NCBI GenBank assembly: GCA_944474755.1
Contig: OX104122.1
Coordinates: 3,032,751 to 3,096,750 of the forward strand
Origin: Limnoperna fortunei
Taxonomy: Eukaryota > Mollusca > Bivalvia > Mytilida > Modiolidae
Length of the DNA: 64,000 bases
Direction: 5' to 3'
In this document: positions 37,306 through 49,605 of the stretch, one piece after another
Layout of the letters: each line of letters starts with the position of its first letter
Position numbering within the stretch: position 1 is the stretch's first letter
Translations under genes and position numbers: made by a program
The notes under the pieces: model-generated
What the model was told of the DNA's origin: nothing
The model's database searches: none
Seen by the model: the letters and a program-made list of their open reading frames with translations, nothing else

Positions 37306-38444
37306 TTTTTTAGAAAATACTGTATCTAAAAACGGACACATATTAGAACCTTGTCAGAAAAATATAGGTGAAAAATTATAAACATTCTGTACAAGTTTTT
37401 CTCCAATGATAATAATTAAGTTAACGCTAATCTCTTATTAACATCTGTACTCGTCCTTGGCATCAAACTCATTCGCAATCTATTAACACGTTTTACTAAA
37501 TTGATCGAGGGTAATAAGTCAATGCGGTGGGATGCATGTGAATTACAGGTGGTATCTACCATTGCGAAATCCCCTCGTCGGTAAACACGGAAGGGGAGGA
37601 GGGTGATCGGCAGTTACAGTTATCTTATATTTCCTTCGACAATCATCAGAAGATCAAAACTACGTGTATAGTCTGGATGTCAGGTTAGTATAAGGTAACG
37701 AGTCTTGCTGTCAATGTAGGATGGAAGGAAAAGTTCCTGCAACATCGTGAGGTTTGAAGGTAATTTTTAAAGGCCTCTTTGTGGCATCTATCAGTAGTTT
37801 GCAGGCATCCAAGTTGCGAGGACTAGTTTATTCACAGACTTAGACCTGACCTAGAGACTACACGTTAAAGGACAAGGTCCATCAGATACGTGTAGTCTAA
37901 AGGTCGAGTGAGTCGTGTAGGGGAAGTTTTAAAAGTTTTACATAGTTTGGAACATGGATTTCTGTCAGCTACTTTTAGTCCAAAGCCCACGGAAGTCGTG
38001 AAGACTAACATCATTAAAACGTTTTGTGTAAAGTGCATTCTTTTACAAATAGAAATGTTTTATATTATAATAGTTTTGTCTTATTTAGTTTCATTAGGAA
38101 CTTATGCATGTATTTATTACTTTTTTTTCTTATGAAACACATTGAATTAAAAATTCAAGCAGCAGTGAATGAACTTGATTGCTTTTGAATGTCATTATAC
38201 AAACATCAAACAGTTAAATATTTAACAGAACATTTACTCTTAAACCATACATTTGTATATTTTGCAATATTCTACCATAAATTTTTTTACTATAGCTGTC
38301 CCTTTTGAAGTCTTAGAGAAACAATATCAAAGACGCACATGAGTGTGACTTGTTTTGTTTTTTGATTTATATTGCTATTACTGGAACATAACATGATAAC
38401 TAAGAGTACACACTTTTGAATAAATTCTAAATCAAATCATAAAT
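37306..38444. other. Gene-free stretch with a hairpin
   Basis: AT-rich. It contains a perfect 11-bp inverted repeat, AGACTACACGT (37855-37865) and ACGTGTAGTCT (37888-37898), with a 22-nt loop. The open frame at 37908-38135 has no recognisable domain. Confidence 0.45.
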
Positions 38445-39740
38445 ATGAAAGTAGTAAAGAAAACCGACCGAACAACAAGAGCCAAAAACCAAGGGACAGT
38501 TACAAATCCGGATATAGACAAACACAACACAAAAATCAAAAACATTAAAACACAGAAAGAGAGTAACCCGAACCCAATAAAAACCATGGGTGCACTCAGG
38601 TGCTCCGGACGAGTAAGCAGTGCCTGCCTCTAATTAGACACCCGTCGAGTTACTCATTGTCTTGTCTAGGGAAAAGTCAAATCCAGGAATAGGAAACACT
38701 ACCTATGACTCAGCGCAAATGTCAGATCGTATTTGAGACACTGATTTCCCGTAACGATCAATTAAGTCGTGGTGCCGACCATAGAACTTCTGGAGAGATA
38801 ACATCAACCTAGGTACAACAAACCCTTGTTAGAGTAGTTTAGCAGTCAACAGCAGTGATCGGTCTAGAAAATCTGAATAACGATCGCAGGATCTAGAATA
38901 ACGTATAAGTTGTGAAATGTACACACCATACGCTGGAGCTGCTGGAATGTTGCTGTCGATGAACGGGAAGTTGGCAATTGGAAAGTTGAAGTCATCACGC
39001 TTGTCGTAGAGCCTAGTTTGTAGTTTTCCTGAGTTTATTTCTAGAAGTAGCTCTAAGTAAGAGGCTGATTTTAGTGTATTGGTGGTGTCTTTAAATTTAA
39101 GCTCGCTAGGGTAAATTGAATGTAAATAGTCACCAAATTTAGCATTGTTGAGGGACAAAACATCATCAATATAGAGGAATGTGAAATTAAAGGTCTGGGC
39201 CAGAGTCTTTTCTTTCCTCTTCAGTAGGCCTTCTAGGAACGCAGCCTCATAGGAGTACAAAAACAGGTCGGCGAGGAGAGGAGCACAATTAGTACCCATT
39301 GGAATACCAACAGTCTGTTGAAAAACATGTCCTCCAAACATGACGAATATGTTGTCAATTAGAAAATCTAACATGTGACAGATTTGGTCTTCAGTATATT
39401 TAGTATTAGATTTGGAGTCATTGATGACGAAGTAAGATCTGTCATGACTAATTACCAGGTATTTATATCGTCTCTTTCCGTTTTTCTTGAAAAAGCAGCG
39501 TTTTATAAGATCTTTTAGCTTGGTTTAAAGCTGCGTATGAGGGATGGCCGTATAGAGTGTCGAAAAATCAAATGTTTTAATGCTGTTACAATGGGAAAGA
39601 GATCCAGACCTCAAGATGTCTATCAGGTCTTTTGAATTTTTTAATATCCACATTTCATTTATTCCACTTCTGGAGTAGCAAATGTTACTGTATTTTTGAA
39701 GTCCCGTTTTTACTGTTGTTAAAATAGTGGTCAATGTTGA
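38445..39740 (-). mobile_element. Penelope-like element, 3' part with reverse transcriptase core
   Basis: The 181-residue minus-strand frame (38829-39374) carries the RT signature TVGIPMGTNCAPLLADLF (about residues 21-38) and the catalytic YIDD (68-71), then YLELLLEINSGKLQTRLYDK and DDFNFPIANFPF. Upstream in a shifted frame is KTFDFSTLYTAIPHTQL (minus, ending near 39525), the FD.S.LYT.IP box of Penelope-type RTs. A frameshift near 39520 and the missing N-terminus and endonuclease show it is incomplete. Downstream non-coding tail 38445-38830 is shared with the fragments at 6.4, 19.1, 22.9 and 42.7 kb. Assignment to the Penelope order rests on motif layout recalled from the family, and the subgroup is not determined. 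Confidence 0.72.
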
Positions 39741-41309
39741 AATAATCTCTTAAAAAATAAAAACATTTAAAAAGCAGTTGGTTCCAATTGACTTGAGACA
39801 AATTGGAATAGGGAACAATTGACCAAAGTTGGGACGAATTGGAATTGGGACCAATTGATTTGTATCCGTTCCTACATCTATGTGAAGTCTGACCTAATAC
39901 AAGATAGGCACTTTACCAACTGTGTATATCTTGAGTTAGGTAAGCAACTGCATTTGTAACAAATATATACTACTTATAAAACATCAAAATTCGAGCAAAA
40001 TCATTTTAGTCTGTGTGTTTCAAAGTCGTCAAGAACGCTCTCTTTCCTACTGGGCCTGTATAACATACACGAAACATGTATAATAAATAGGAGGTCAACA
40101 CTTCGCGTCAATCATCCAATCAAGAGAGCAGATTCTTAAAGGGGTCGAAATACCTACTACACTAATATGACGCTCTATATAAAGTTTCATTTTCATTTTA
40201 ATATAAGTGATCATATGTAGAATTGGGTTGACGTCATCCGATTGAATAGTGGATTTGGTAATTAATAATTAAATTCATTCTGACTTTAAAACTCATGTGC
40301 AATAGGACACGTGATTTTAGCATCAACACATGGGTTTTCAGTTCCAACAGAACAAAGGTAATGTACGATCTTCTTCTACCGAACAGCAGAGTTAGCACCG
40401 TGTACCCATCGTCGTCCCGACCCTCTTAACACTGTGATATAACTGAAAAATTACAAAACGTAAAAATAAATTAAAATGAAACATACGGTCCAACACTAAA
40501 ATACAAGATCCGGTGTTCTCTTTGTAAATAGTAGGTAGCACTGCACAACACAGCAGAGAAATTTTTTCCAGTATATTTAGTAGCATTTCCACATTGCATC
40601 CAAAAGGAACATGTCGATTTACAAAAGTAATTTTGTAAATATTGTTAATTATTTTGTATTACTCTATGTTGCGGATAATAAATTGTCGTGTTTTGTAAAT
40701 CTATTTTAAACAACTGCAAGGATTGTTTGATTGATGAGTCCATTTTTTGTTTGCATATTTTATTAATGCATGCTTTTTAATAAAACCAGATTCGGCGAAT
40801 TTTGTAATAAATACAATTTCTATGAAGCTATATTGTTATAGATGTTACAGCGTATTTCAATATTCAGCAAACTTTTCTCACAAAAAGTATCTTTCAAGAG
40901 GTTTTCAATTAACAAAGTTATAGTTTAGCATAAGCACTTACTTCATATTCCTTACTAGGACCCTACTTGTGCAACCTATAGAGCTCCCCTGCTGCTTTGG
41001 GAGGTCCAAAGAGGTTAGCGGGTTGTTAGGTCAAAATACGTAAAACCTGCCCACCAAAATGAGTAACGAGTTGCACGTTAAAGTCTCCTTTTATAGATCT
41101 TGAATGACTCACGATAAAGTCTTGTTTTATAGATCTTGCCTGACTGTACCCGCTACGAAACTTACCATGACCTTACACGCACTCATCTGTACTCGTTTCG
41201 TCATTCAATCAAACGCCGAAAACATGAACGTATTACGGTAACATAACAACGATCTTGTTTAACGTTGTTGTTTCGGGGGTTCTGATCTGTTGTCAAATAT
41301 TAAATAATG
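39741..41309. other. Gene-free stretch
   Basis: AT-rich with a local run of short CAATTGG-type repeats (about 39783-39862). A fragment at about 40975-41095 resembles the 5' part of the (TCAA)n-tailed repeat at 50.5 kb. No gene is seen. Confidence 0.45.
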
Positions 41310-41805
41310 GAGAGTGTATATAATATCGCGATGTGAAAGATGTTGGCTTACGAAAGAAATAAATACGTTCATGCTCTTTTTGTTAAAGCCCAGGTGATCT
41401 TCGACTCGTGATTTTTTAAATTTCTTTCCGATCGTTTCGCTGCGCATCTCTCGCGAAAACACATAAAATTTCTATCGTGGAAGATCTACTGGTCTTTACC
41501 GAAACGTATATAAGAACCTACTTGTCTCTGAGAAAAAACTTGTTTGCTCGTATTCTCCATAGATAATATGTAAAACTGTTTCGTGATGGCATCCTTCTTG
41601 GATTTTAGAACGGCAACAAAATCACAAAATTTAATACAAATTCTATCAGAAATCATATGCACAAAATATGGTCAGTGGTTAATCTGATTAAAATAAAATC
41701 TTTCACTTGCGCCCCTTTTTATTGTCGCTGTGAAGCGATAATAACCACAAAAAAAGAGGGAAAAAAAAACTAATTTTAATTAGAATAAAGGTTTGGTATG
41801 AAGAT

Positions 41806-42344
41806 GTATCGTGGACGTCATAGTTTCTACATTTCGAGGGGCTGGCCATCGTGGACGTCATAGTTTCTACATTTCGAGGGGCTGGTCATCGTGGACGTCA
41901 TAGTTTCTACATTTCGAGGGGCTGGTCATCGTGGACGTCATAGTTTCTACATTTCGAGGGGCTGGTTATCGTGGACGTCATAGTTTCTACATTTCGAGGG
42001 GCTGGTCATCGTGGACGTCATAGTTTCTACATTTCGAGGGGCTGGCCATCGTGGACGTCATAGTTTCTACATTTCGAGGGGCTGGTCATCGTGGACGTCA
42101 TAGTTTCTACATTTCGAGGGGCTGGTCATCGTGGACGTCATAGTTTCTACATTTCGAGGGGCTGGCCATCGTGGACGTCATAGTTTCTACATTTCGAGGG
42201 GCTGACTATCGTGGACGTCATAGTTTCTACATTTCGAGGGGCTGGCCATCGTGGACGTCATAGTTTCTACATTTCGAGGGGCTGGCCATCGTGGACGTCA
42301 CAGTTTCTACATTTCGAGGGGCTGGCCATCGTGGACGTCATAGT
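41806..42344. repeat. 40-bp minisatellite, about 13 near-identical units
   Basis: The unit is CTGGCCATCGTGGACGTCAT followed by AGTTTCTACATTTCGAGGGG, exactly 40 bp. Most copies differ only at GGCCATC/GGTCATC/GGTTATC/GACTATC. Segment B has one partial unit (CTACATTTCGAGGGGCTAGG near 22023) in the same position. Open frames through this array are repeat artefacts. Confidence 0.95.
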
Positions 42345-42584
42345 GCAAGTCTTGAAGAGGTATCATCAGCATCTTTTGGATGAACAGTTGGAACTTTATA
42401 CAGCTGGATATTATATTTTGGTGAGTTTATTATCAATCTTTGATTGAAAGACCTGAAATATACGGGTAATAGGTAAGAAATATCGATTGGATTAGTGTTC
42501 GAACTGTTGTAATACGGAAAGCTTAGTGTGTGACATGTTTGAAATATGACACCGTAAAGCACCTTGTTACTCTGCATTTTGGGT

Positions 42585-42850
42585 AGTCTTTCCTATTCCT
42601 GGATTTGACTTTTTCCTAGGCATGACAATGAGTAACTCGACGGGTGTCTAATTCAAGGCAGGCTCTGCTTACTTGTCCGGAACCTTGAGTTCACCCATGT
42701 TTTTTATTGGGTTCTGGTTGTTCACTCTGTTTTTGTGTTTTTGGTTTTTTGTTTTGCATTGTATATATTTGTAATATATGTAATTGTCTCTTGACTTTCA
42801 GCTAATGCTGTTTGGTCGATTTCTTTTGATATGTTTTACATTTTAGAAAA
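42585..42850 (+). mobile_element. Penelope-like element 3' tail in segment C
   Basis: CTATTCCTGGATTTGACTTT, GAGTAACTCGACGGGTGTCT, GCTTACTTGTCCGGAACC and TTTTATTGGGTTCTGGTTGT align in reverse with 38470-38720. It is orthologous in position to the fragment at 22840-23080. Confidence 0.6.
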
Positions 42851-43380
42851 CGAATGCAGAAAATATAAAGATTCGATCAAAAGTAGTACAATTTGGATAG
42901 AAAACTACATTTCCACAACATAAATTAAAAGGAATACACAATGAGAAAATTTTTAAGCCTGCTAAACGATGCCTATATATTAGATATTGTAGTGGAAGCA
43001 TTAAGAATGATAACATTTTGTAAAGCATCAAGTCATATTTTCTTACCTCTGGAAGCTTACATAGCACCGAAACAAATATAAACGCCACTTTCTAATAAAC
43101 GTTTATTATTATCCAATTTGTTATTTTAATCAATAATGATTAATTTCCATATTATGATAGTGCGAAGGTGAAATAAAACTTGAATTTGAACAACAACAGT
43201 CCTTTAACAGTTCCGTATTTATTTAATAATGTTAGCTTATTGTTTACACTGCGTTTTAAATTTGTTTGTTGACAAAATCTATAATTTTAAATCTTCAACA
43301 CATTACCTGCTACTTTTAAAACAAATTTCAAAAATCAGGAGGAAAAAACATGTAACAATTGTAAAGTTAAGTCAAAGACA

Positions 43381-45025
43381 ATTTGTACACTTCATAAAGG
43401 AAACAAGTATTGTAGTAAATAGCTACAAGAAGTTGTTTCCTGCTTCTGTCATAGTGTATTGCTACTGCATTATTGAGACCATCCTCCTGCGACAAAATCT
43501 ATATACTATTTTGTCCGTCTTGCAGATAACACTATCACAGTATTACCCACTTTACTAACAAATTACACGTGTCCGTCATCGTCGACTGATATTCCGCGTG
43601 AATTATAAAGGAAGTTCTGTTCTGTAAATGTCCATATCGTGTTACCTTTCATGTCACAACAGGTGATAGTACTAGTGCTGGGATTGTTGTAGTACAGTTT
43701 GTCTTTATAAGAAGCAATATAGCAATAGTGTGGTAAATCACATCTGACAACGGTTGTTGTGTTCTCACCACTGACGTCCATCCCCTTGAACGCAAGTGAT
43801 TTGTTTACTGATGTTATACCATAACAAATGTAATCTTTGTCAATGAACTTCAATATTTTACGACTGCTGATATCTATAATCCATAAGGTGAATCATGACC
43901 GGTTGTCAAGGAAACAACCGTGTTACTGACGCGTGTAACATCAAAGGCATAAAAAAGCTGTACTGATACTTGAAACAAGAGTTTGCCGTCAGTATCAGTA
44001 ACAACTTAACTTTTTTGTGACGAATAATCACATAAAACCAGTCTACAGTCCAGTAGAATATCGCATCGACGTATACTGTTGACATTAGTCATGTGTTAGT
44101 TTGCGTTTGCGTTTTATAGTTTGGATACAAGAAGACTGCACACCAACTAACTGAGCTTGTTTCTCTTTTTGCTTAACAAGAGTAAGATCACTTGAGTTTC
44201 TAATCACAAGGATGGACCCGAATGTTTCAATTTGATCTTGATTGCTTCTGGACATTTCACTTACACTGAACTCGAGAGCAATTTTGTCAAGATGTCCATT
44301 ATCAATGATTGACTGAAGAAACTTTTCCGTTGTGGTAATTTCACTTGAAATCTGTCTTAATGCGAAGAATGTTTGAAGATCGGTTCCATGTTCTATCACA
44401 TTCTTGAATTGTTGTATCATAGAGAAATTGTTTTCTTTCATTTCTTTTAAAAGTGTTAACGCAGTCTCTATCTCTTTTCTGGCACTTTTGTCTGTGTCTA
44501 AAACGTCTTTTCTTATAACAGCCTCGATCAGATCAAGGTGTTCATTTATGTTTTGACGGACTTGATTAATTTCAAACAGAATTATCTCTTTTTGGTCATT
44601 CAACAGTTTTATATTGTCTTTAAGTTTATCCTCAATATTAAAGAAATTCTCACTTATATCGACAAAACAATGTTCGGTTTCTCGGAAGGCCTCTGATATC
44701 AGTCTTCACATTCTTAGTAATCTTATTTAACGCTGTTACATCTTTGCAGTCCAAATGTAGACAGAGAAGTTCATCATGACTTTGGCAAAACATCTGGTAA
44801 TTTTCATCGTGATTGCTGCAGTAACCGCCAACATACAAGATAGATGGAAATTGAGTCTGATAGTCTGTGACTGGAATTGTAGCATGGTTTATTGACGCTT
44901 TCGAAACTGCATAGAATTCTTTACACTCAGTACATAATGCCTGCTCACACTCAATACAGCAATCGGTGGACTGTTTGTATAGATGACGCTCGTCACATAT
45001 GGTGCAAACTGTTGATTTGTTGCCA
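43381..45025 (-). pseudogene. B-box/coiled-coil/NHL-type (TRIM-like) pseudogene, copy C
   Basis: It aligns end to end with copy B. Open pieces on minus are 44838-44650 (B-box 2), 44603-44085 (coiled coil, 172 residues, with FLQSIIDNGHLDKIALEFSV) and 43853-43563 (propeller, with GNTIWTFTEQNFLYNSRGIS). A frameshift lies between the ATG near 45025 and B-box 1. B-box 2 has lost five codons, including its C-x2-C pair (copy B has CPQCTEGHLD, here CLHLD). Other frameshifts lie around 43.9-44.1 kb. The 5' splice acceptor (TTTCTTACAG) is preserved. Codon 73 is GAA, unlike the stop in copy B. Confidence 0.88.
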
Positions 45026-45139
45026 TGTTGAATGATCCTGTAAGAAATTAAATGAGAATAACACTAACGATAGTAGGATTAAATAATTTGTGGATAATCG
45101 GAGGATCTTAAAAGCACTTACTCACCTGATTTTATTATA

Positions 45140-45524
45140 AATGAACACATGATGTTTAACCAAGGCCTCTAAGTCTCATCATAAACTTTAATTGGATTGT
45201 ATTGGATGCTTGCTTTACGTCTGGCGAGTAGTATTTCAGCTATATTCAGGACGAGAGCAGGTTAACAAACAATTAATTAACGGCAAAAGAGAGTGGTATA
45301 CTACACAGAGAACACAATTTAGAATGCCACTGGAAAAATATGTAGTTTTGGGGCATGTGCAGAGAATTTAGCCTTTTGTCGCGGCTACGGTCCGCGGCCA
45401 TGTTTTCCGCATTATGACCTGAAAACCCCCCCAAACGAGAGGGTCTCCCCTATCTGCCATTCGAGTACGCGCTGGGCTGCTCTGTGGGTCGAGCACTGGG
45501 AACCCTCCCAGTTTGGTACCAGCA
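45140..45524. mobile_element. SINE-like interspersed sequence
   Basis: TGCTTGCTTTACGTCTGGCG..TATTTCAGCTATATTC resembles the reversed 3' end of the SINEs in this window (the AACGCC..TTCAGC..TATAT pattern). A less AT-rich stretch with CTGCTCTGTGGGTCGAGCAC, tRNA-like, follows near 45477. The boundaries are uncertain. Confidence 0.35.
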
Positions 45525-46362
45525 TAAACTTTAAAGACGACCATTCCAACAATATTGCTAGTATGTTTTGTTTCAATTGGTTAAAAGATTTCAGAGAAAA
45601 CGTTTAGAAGATTTTCCCATAGGTTACAATGTTAAAGCTAGTCCTGTTCTTTTTGACCATTTTGGATTCCAAATGGTATTAAAAAAACTTACTTTAAAGA
45701 GGACCATCCAAACAATATTGCTAGTAAGTTTTGTTTCCATTTGGTAACCGGTTTCAGAAAAAAAGCCCTTTACAAAATTTTCCCAAAAGGTCCTATGTTA
45801 AAATATGTCTTGCGATGGTGGTCATTTTGATTTGACGATTTGCATAAAAACATCAAATTAAAAGAGAACCATCCAAACAGCATTTCTAGCATGTGTTCTG
45901 TCCACTGTTAAACGTTTCAGAGAAGACGCCATAGGGTCCTATGTTTAAACTAAGTCCTGCAGTGGTGGCCTTTTTGATTTTCCGATTGGCATAAAAACAT
46001 AAACTTTGAAGAGGACCATCCAAACAATGTTCCTAGTAAGTTTTGTTTCCATTGGTTAACTGATTTCAGAGAAGAAGCCATTTAAAACTGTTTTCAACAA
46101 TGTCCTATATGTTAAACTTAGTGCTGCGGTGTTGGCCATTTTGATTTCCCACTTGGCATTTAAACATAAACTTTAAAGAGGACCATCCAAACAATATTGC
46201 TAAAAAGTTTTGTTTCCATTGGTTAACCGGTTTCAGAGAAGAAGCCTTTCAAAACTGTTGACCATAGACATCTTGGGGCGGTGGCGGTAATTTTGAAGTT
46301 TTGATTGGCATAGAAAACATAAACTTTATATAGGTCAATCAAAACAATATTGGTAGTTAATG
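45525..46362 (+). repeat. Interspersed repeat built of ~155-bp tandem modules
   Basis: The module phrase GAGGACCATCCAAACAATATTG and GTTTTGTTTCCATTGGTTAAC recurs near 45535, 45695, 45865, 46010, 46175 and, decayed, 46335. Between them is the phrase TTTTGATTT..GATTGGCATAAAAAC. It directly abuts, and apparently interrupts, the helicase fragment that follows. Confidence 0.75.
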
Positions 46363-46573
46363 TTTCATGACTTTGAAAAAGATTTGCAAATGCAAATGGT
46401 GCAATTTCAAATGTAAGTGATTTTCCACTGCCTGTTGGAGAGCAAAAGAATGCATCTTTACCATGTTAATATGCTTCCACAATTGTTTTTTTATCAGGTT
46501 TAATATCAAGTTATTTAAGTTTTGTCAATCCATAAGAAATAGCTGTAGATACACTAGTATTTATAACTTCCAT
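46363..46573 (-). pseudogene. RecQ-like DNA helicase N-terminal fragment (pseudogene)
   Basis: Minus-strand translation from the ATG at 46573 stays in one frame for about 70 codons. It shows HGKDAFFCSPTGSGKSLTFE then IAPFAFANLFQ. TGSGKS is the motif I/Walker A ATP-binding loop of superfamily 2 helicases, and the K.DAF.CSPTGSGKSL context is as in RecQ-type proteins (family knowledge). Upstream it reads KLK-stop-LDIKPDKKTIVEAY-stop-HGKDAFF, with in-frame TAA codons at 46511-46513 and 46466-46468. The frame runs into the ~155-bp repeat after FQSHET, so later helicase motifs are absent. It is a truncated, disabled copy. Confidence 0.65.
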
Positions 46574-49500
46574 GTTCTTGTATATCGAATATTTCAATTA
46601 ATAATATTAACAGTTATAAAACAATCCACTAGAATCACTTTTACTTTACAACCGTTACATTAAAAGTTATCTTAAGCTTTCTGTAATATGACACCACAAA
46701 TGTTAAATTAAAATTGTCAGAACCAATTAAATTTTATTATCTTGGAAGGCTTGAGATGTTTATGAGTTCTATTTAAAGGTGACTGGAATATGGTCACAGA
46801 CTCTGCAGTCTTTACAAGCACCTTTGTACACAAGCTGATAGTATAGGAAATGTTGATAAGAAAGGTTAATCTCTCTCATAGCAAAAAATTCAAAGGGACT
46901 TGTGACAAGTCTACAGATTAAATAAGCGAAAAATCAACCGACAAGCGAAAGCGAAAGTAAACTAAACTATTTAGAAATAACTCCAGGCCCCCAATAAAAC
47001 GTACAAGTAAATATATAAATTAGATGTTGCGTAATAAAATTGGTTTCACTGGAATACATACAAGTATCAGTGAAAATACATCTGCAAACGACTGCAAACA
47101 CCACCCACGATCCTGTCAAAGAAAGACAACTCTGAGTAGAAACTGATTCGGGACCCATAGAAAAGCAAACAATCCGGAAGGATAAAATGACACTGTTGCG
47201 TTAACAACTGTTGAACACGTCATTTTATCATTATAATTAAAAGGAGTTGTGAACATTTTTTAATTATTTTGTATTAAATTAAGATAGCGCACCTACCGTT
47301 TAGATATATATATATTTGTCGGAAAAATTACACTTGTTTACATATGTATCCAATAAAAGTGAAACATAACCAGAGTCTTTGTTCTGTATCTACATGTGTG
47401 TGAGAGAGAGATGGTGTGTGTGTGTGTGTATACTAGTACATGTATTGATATGTCTGATGTATATGAGCATAGATTTCAATAGGCTGACGGATAATTACGT
47501 GATTACATATGTGTATGGCCACACACTCAAATTTCGTCCATACTCGAAATTAGGCGATTTTCCTTCATTCAGCAATTTAAACAATGAACCCAAGGCTACA
47601 TTACTTTAAAACTATCGTGCATTTGTTGCTCTAACCAAATGACTCCTTAAAAATACAAGACAGTTTCAAAGAAATTAACGTCCGTTATACCGACAAACTT
47701 TAATATTGCCGAAATTCAAGTGTATTAATATAATAAAAAATGTCCCTCTAAGAAGCTAACTGAACTGTACAATTTGAAACAATTACTATGGTAAAATGTG
47801 TTGCTTGTTTCATATACGACCATCAAGGATCATTTTCCACTCGCTTTTAGAATAAGCATTTTCCAAATTGCTGTCCTAGGTTTAGTGAAAAATATCGAAA
47901 ATAAAATAACTTATTTTTTTTTCTTTTTTCATTTGTTTTAGAAAATTATTTCAACCGCGAAAGGTGCATCGATTTATTGCACTTCTGTAGTATTAACACG
48001 TTCATTCAAGTCTATGAATGAATGCTCCTCCCATCGTCAAGTTTTTCCGACCACACCTATTGATTGGATTGTAACAGATGTGTTTCTTTTGATACTTGGA
48101 TACACAAATATTATCTGTTAAATGAACAATTGTGTGAACCAAAAATACAACTGGGGCGTCACACCAACAAGGTCAAAATATGTTGCAAAGCATTGTTTTT
48201 ATTGTTTCTTATGCAACAATTTGTAAATGCGTTGATTCGGAAAGCGGGGAACCACTGAGAAACTTAAACGGCTACAGCATTTGATAAAAAATACTAAGGC
48301 AACATGACTAAATATGAGTTAAAGTCAAATAGCTCGAGACTGAACATAATTTTAACGATTGTTCGCTGAGATAGGCCTCTGCATTTTCACTTATTGCATA
48401 GAGTACAAAAATTCCATTATCTCGCCTTGTTTCTATTAACACCATGGTAATTGAATAGTGGATTAAGCATTGGTCTAGAGCAATGCGGAGTAATGGGTGC
48501 TACTGTACATGTATCAACGGTTTAAACTTAGTGTAAACATACATTTGACAGTGTTTACTTTCATTTTTAGTTTTATATAAATTTTTGGTATAAATCATGT
48601 ATTGAGCATTTGTTTACTGATTGCCGAAACATAAAGTGGAATCAATTAACAAAACGACGGCAAATACTACGTACACCACGACTTAGTTTACAATGTAGAT
48701 GATAAAATTAAGTACCAGACTAATGTAAGCGTACAGAACAGCTAAATAAAATTCATGGCTACTTCATATTTGTACTAAAACTTTTATTAAAAAAACAAAT
48801 CAACAATCATTAAGTTTCATAATACAGAGTAACGTCCGGCGAAAACTTTTGCATTTGAAGTAGAATAAAGAACGTTGCAATGTACAACTCATAGCACTAG
48901 ATTACAAATTTGTTTCTTGACTAATGCGTTAATTGTAAACATTAGCAATCCATGCCACAAATGAAAATGGCTTAAAATGGCGTAAAGCCACATTTAATCC
49001 CGGTTTAATTTAATAAGCAATACTAATTGTTTAATTATTTCGATTATAAATGTTCAGGCTTCCAATTACAAATTTATTTAACGATAGGTACATTTTATTT
49101 GTTTTCTTGTTAATTTTTTTTATAAACAACAAATATAAATAAACCCAGACTATAAATAATTGCTCACTGCATGGTCTATCAAAAGTTTGTGTTTTTACGT
49201 TCATCTGAAATCAAAAATGGATATCACCAGATAACCCTGAGAAAAGTTTTCATAGAGACTAAAAAAATAAACTCATAGGTTAAAGCCAATATATTCATGA
49301 ATGCTTATTGCATGTTTAAGTAATAGCTAATCAATATCTCAAGTATAGGTTTGGTATTTGGGCTTTTATTGTCGCAACAACTGACATAAACGCCAAAAGT
49401 AAGGTATGCAACTTGTGGCAATTTCTCGACACACAATAATTAGACTTGTCTAAGGATTAAATTGACTTTTGATAGATATCTCGGAATGTCGACATGAACA

Positions 49501-49605
49501 TATATTAAATCGTCAAGAATACCTAAATACGTAGACTGGTTTTTGATGAATGAAATAAATGTTGATTAGTAATGTTCTTTTAAGATAATTATTTATGACA
49601 GCTGT
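46574..49605. other. Long gene-free AT-rich stretch
   Basis: It contains a GA/TG-rich microsatellite at about 47396-47430. Short open frames (for example 48064-48258) have no recognisable domain. No further helicase sequence was recognised. Confidence 0.45.

Larger units (their letters stand above)
41310..45095. repeat. Paralogous segment C (segmental duplication partner of 21490-26700)
   Basis: It is colinear with segment B, with the same Penelope-like tail, the same non-coding flanks (for example CAGGAGGAAAAAACATG near 43336 and near 24908 in B) and the TRIM-like pseudogene. It differs by a 40-bp array at 41806-42344, by having only one unit where B has the 38-bp array, and by lacking B's SINE. 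Confidence 0.85.

Noticed and set aside
41806..42447. Frame starting MDVIVSTFRGAGH running out of the 40-bp array
   Set aside because: The array is non-coding in the sister segment and the frame exists only because the 40-bp unit lacks stops in one phase for a short stretch.
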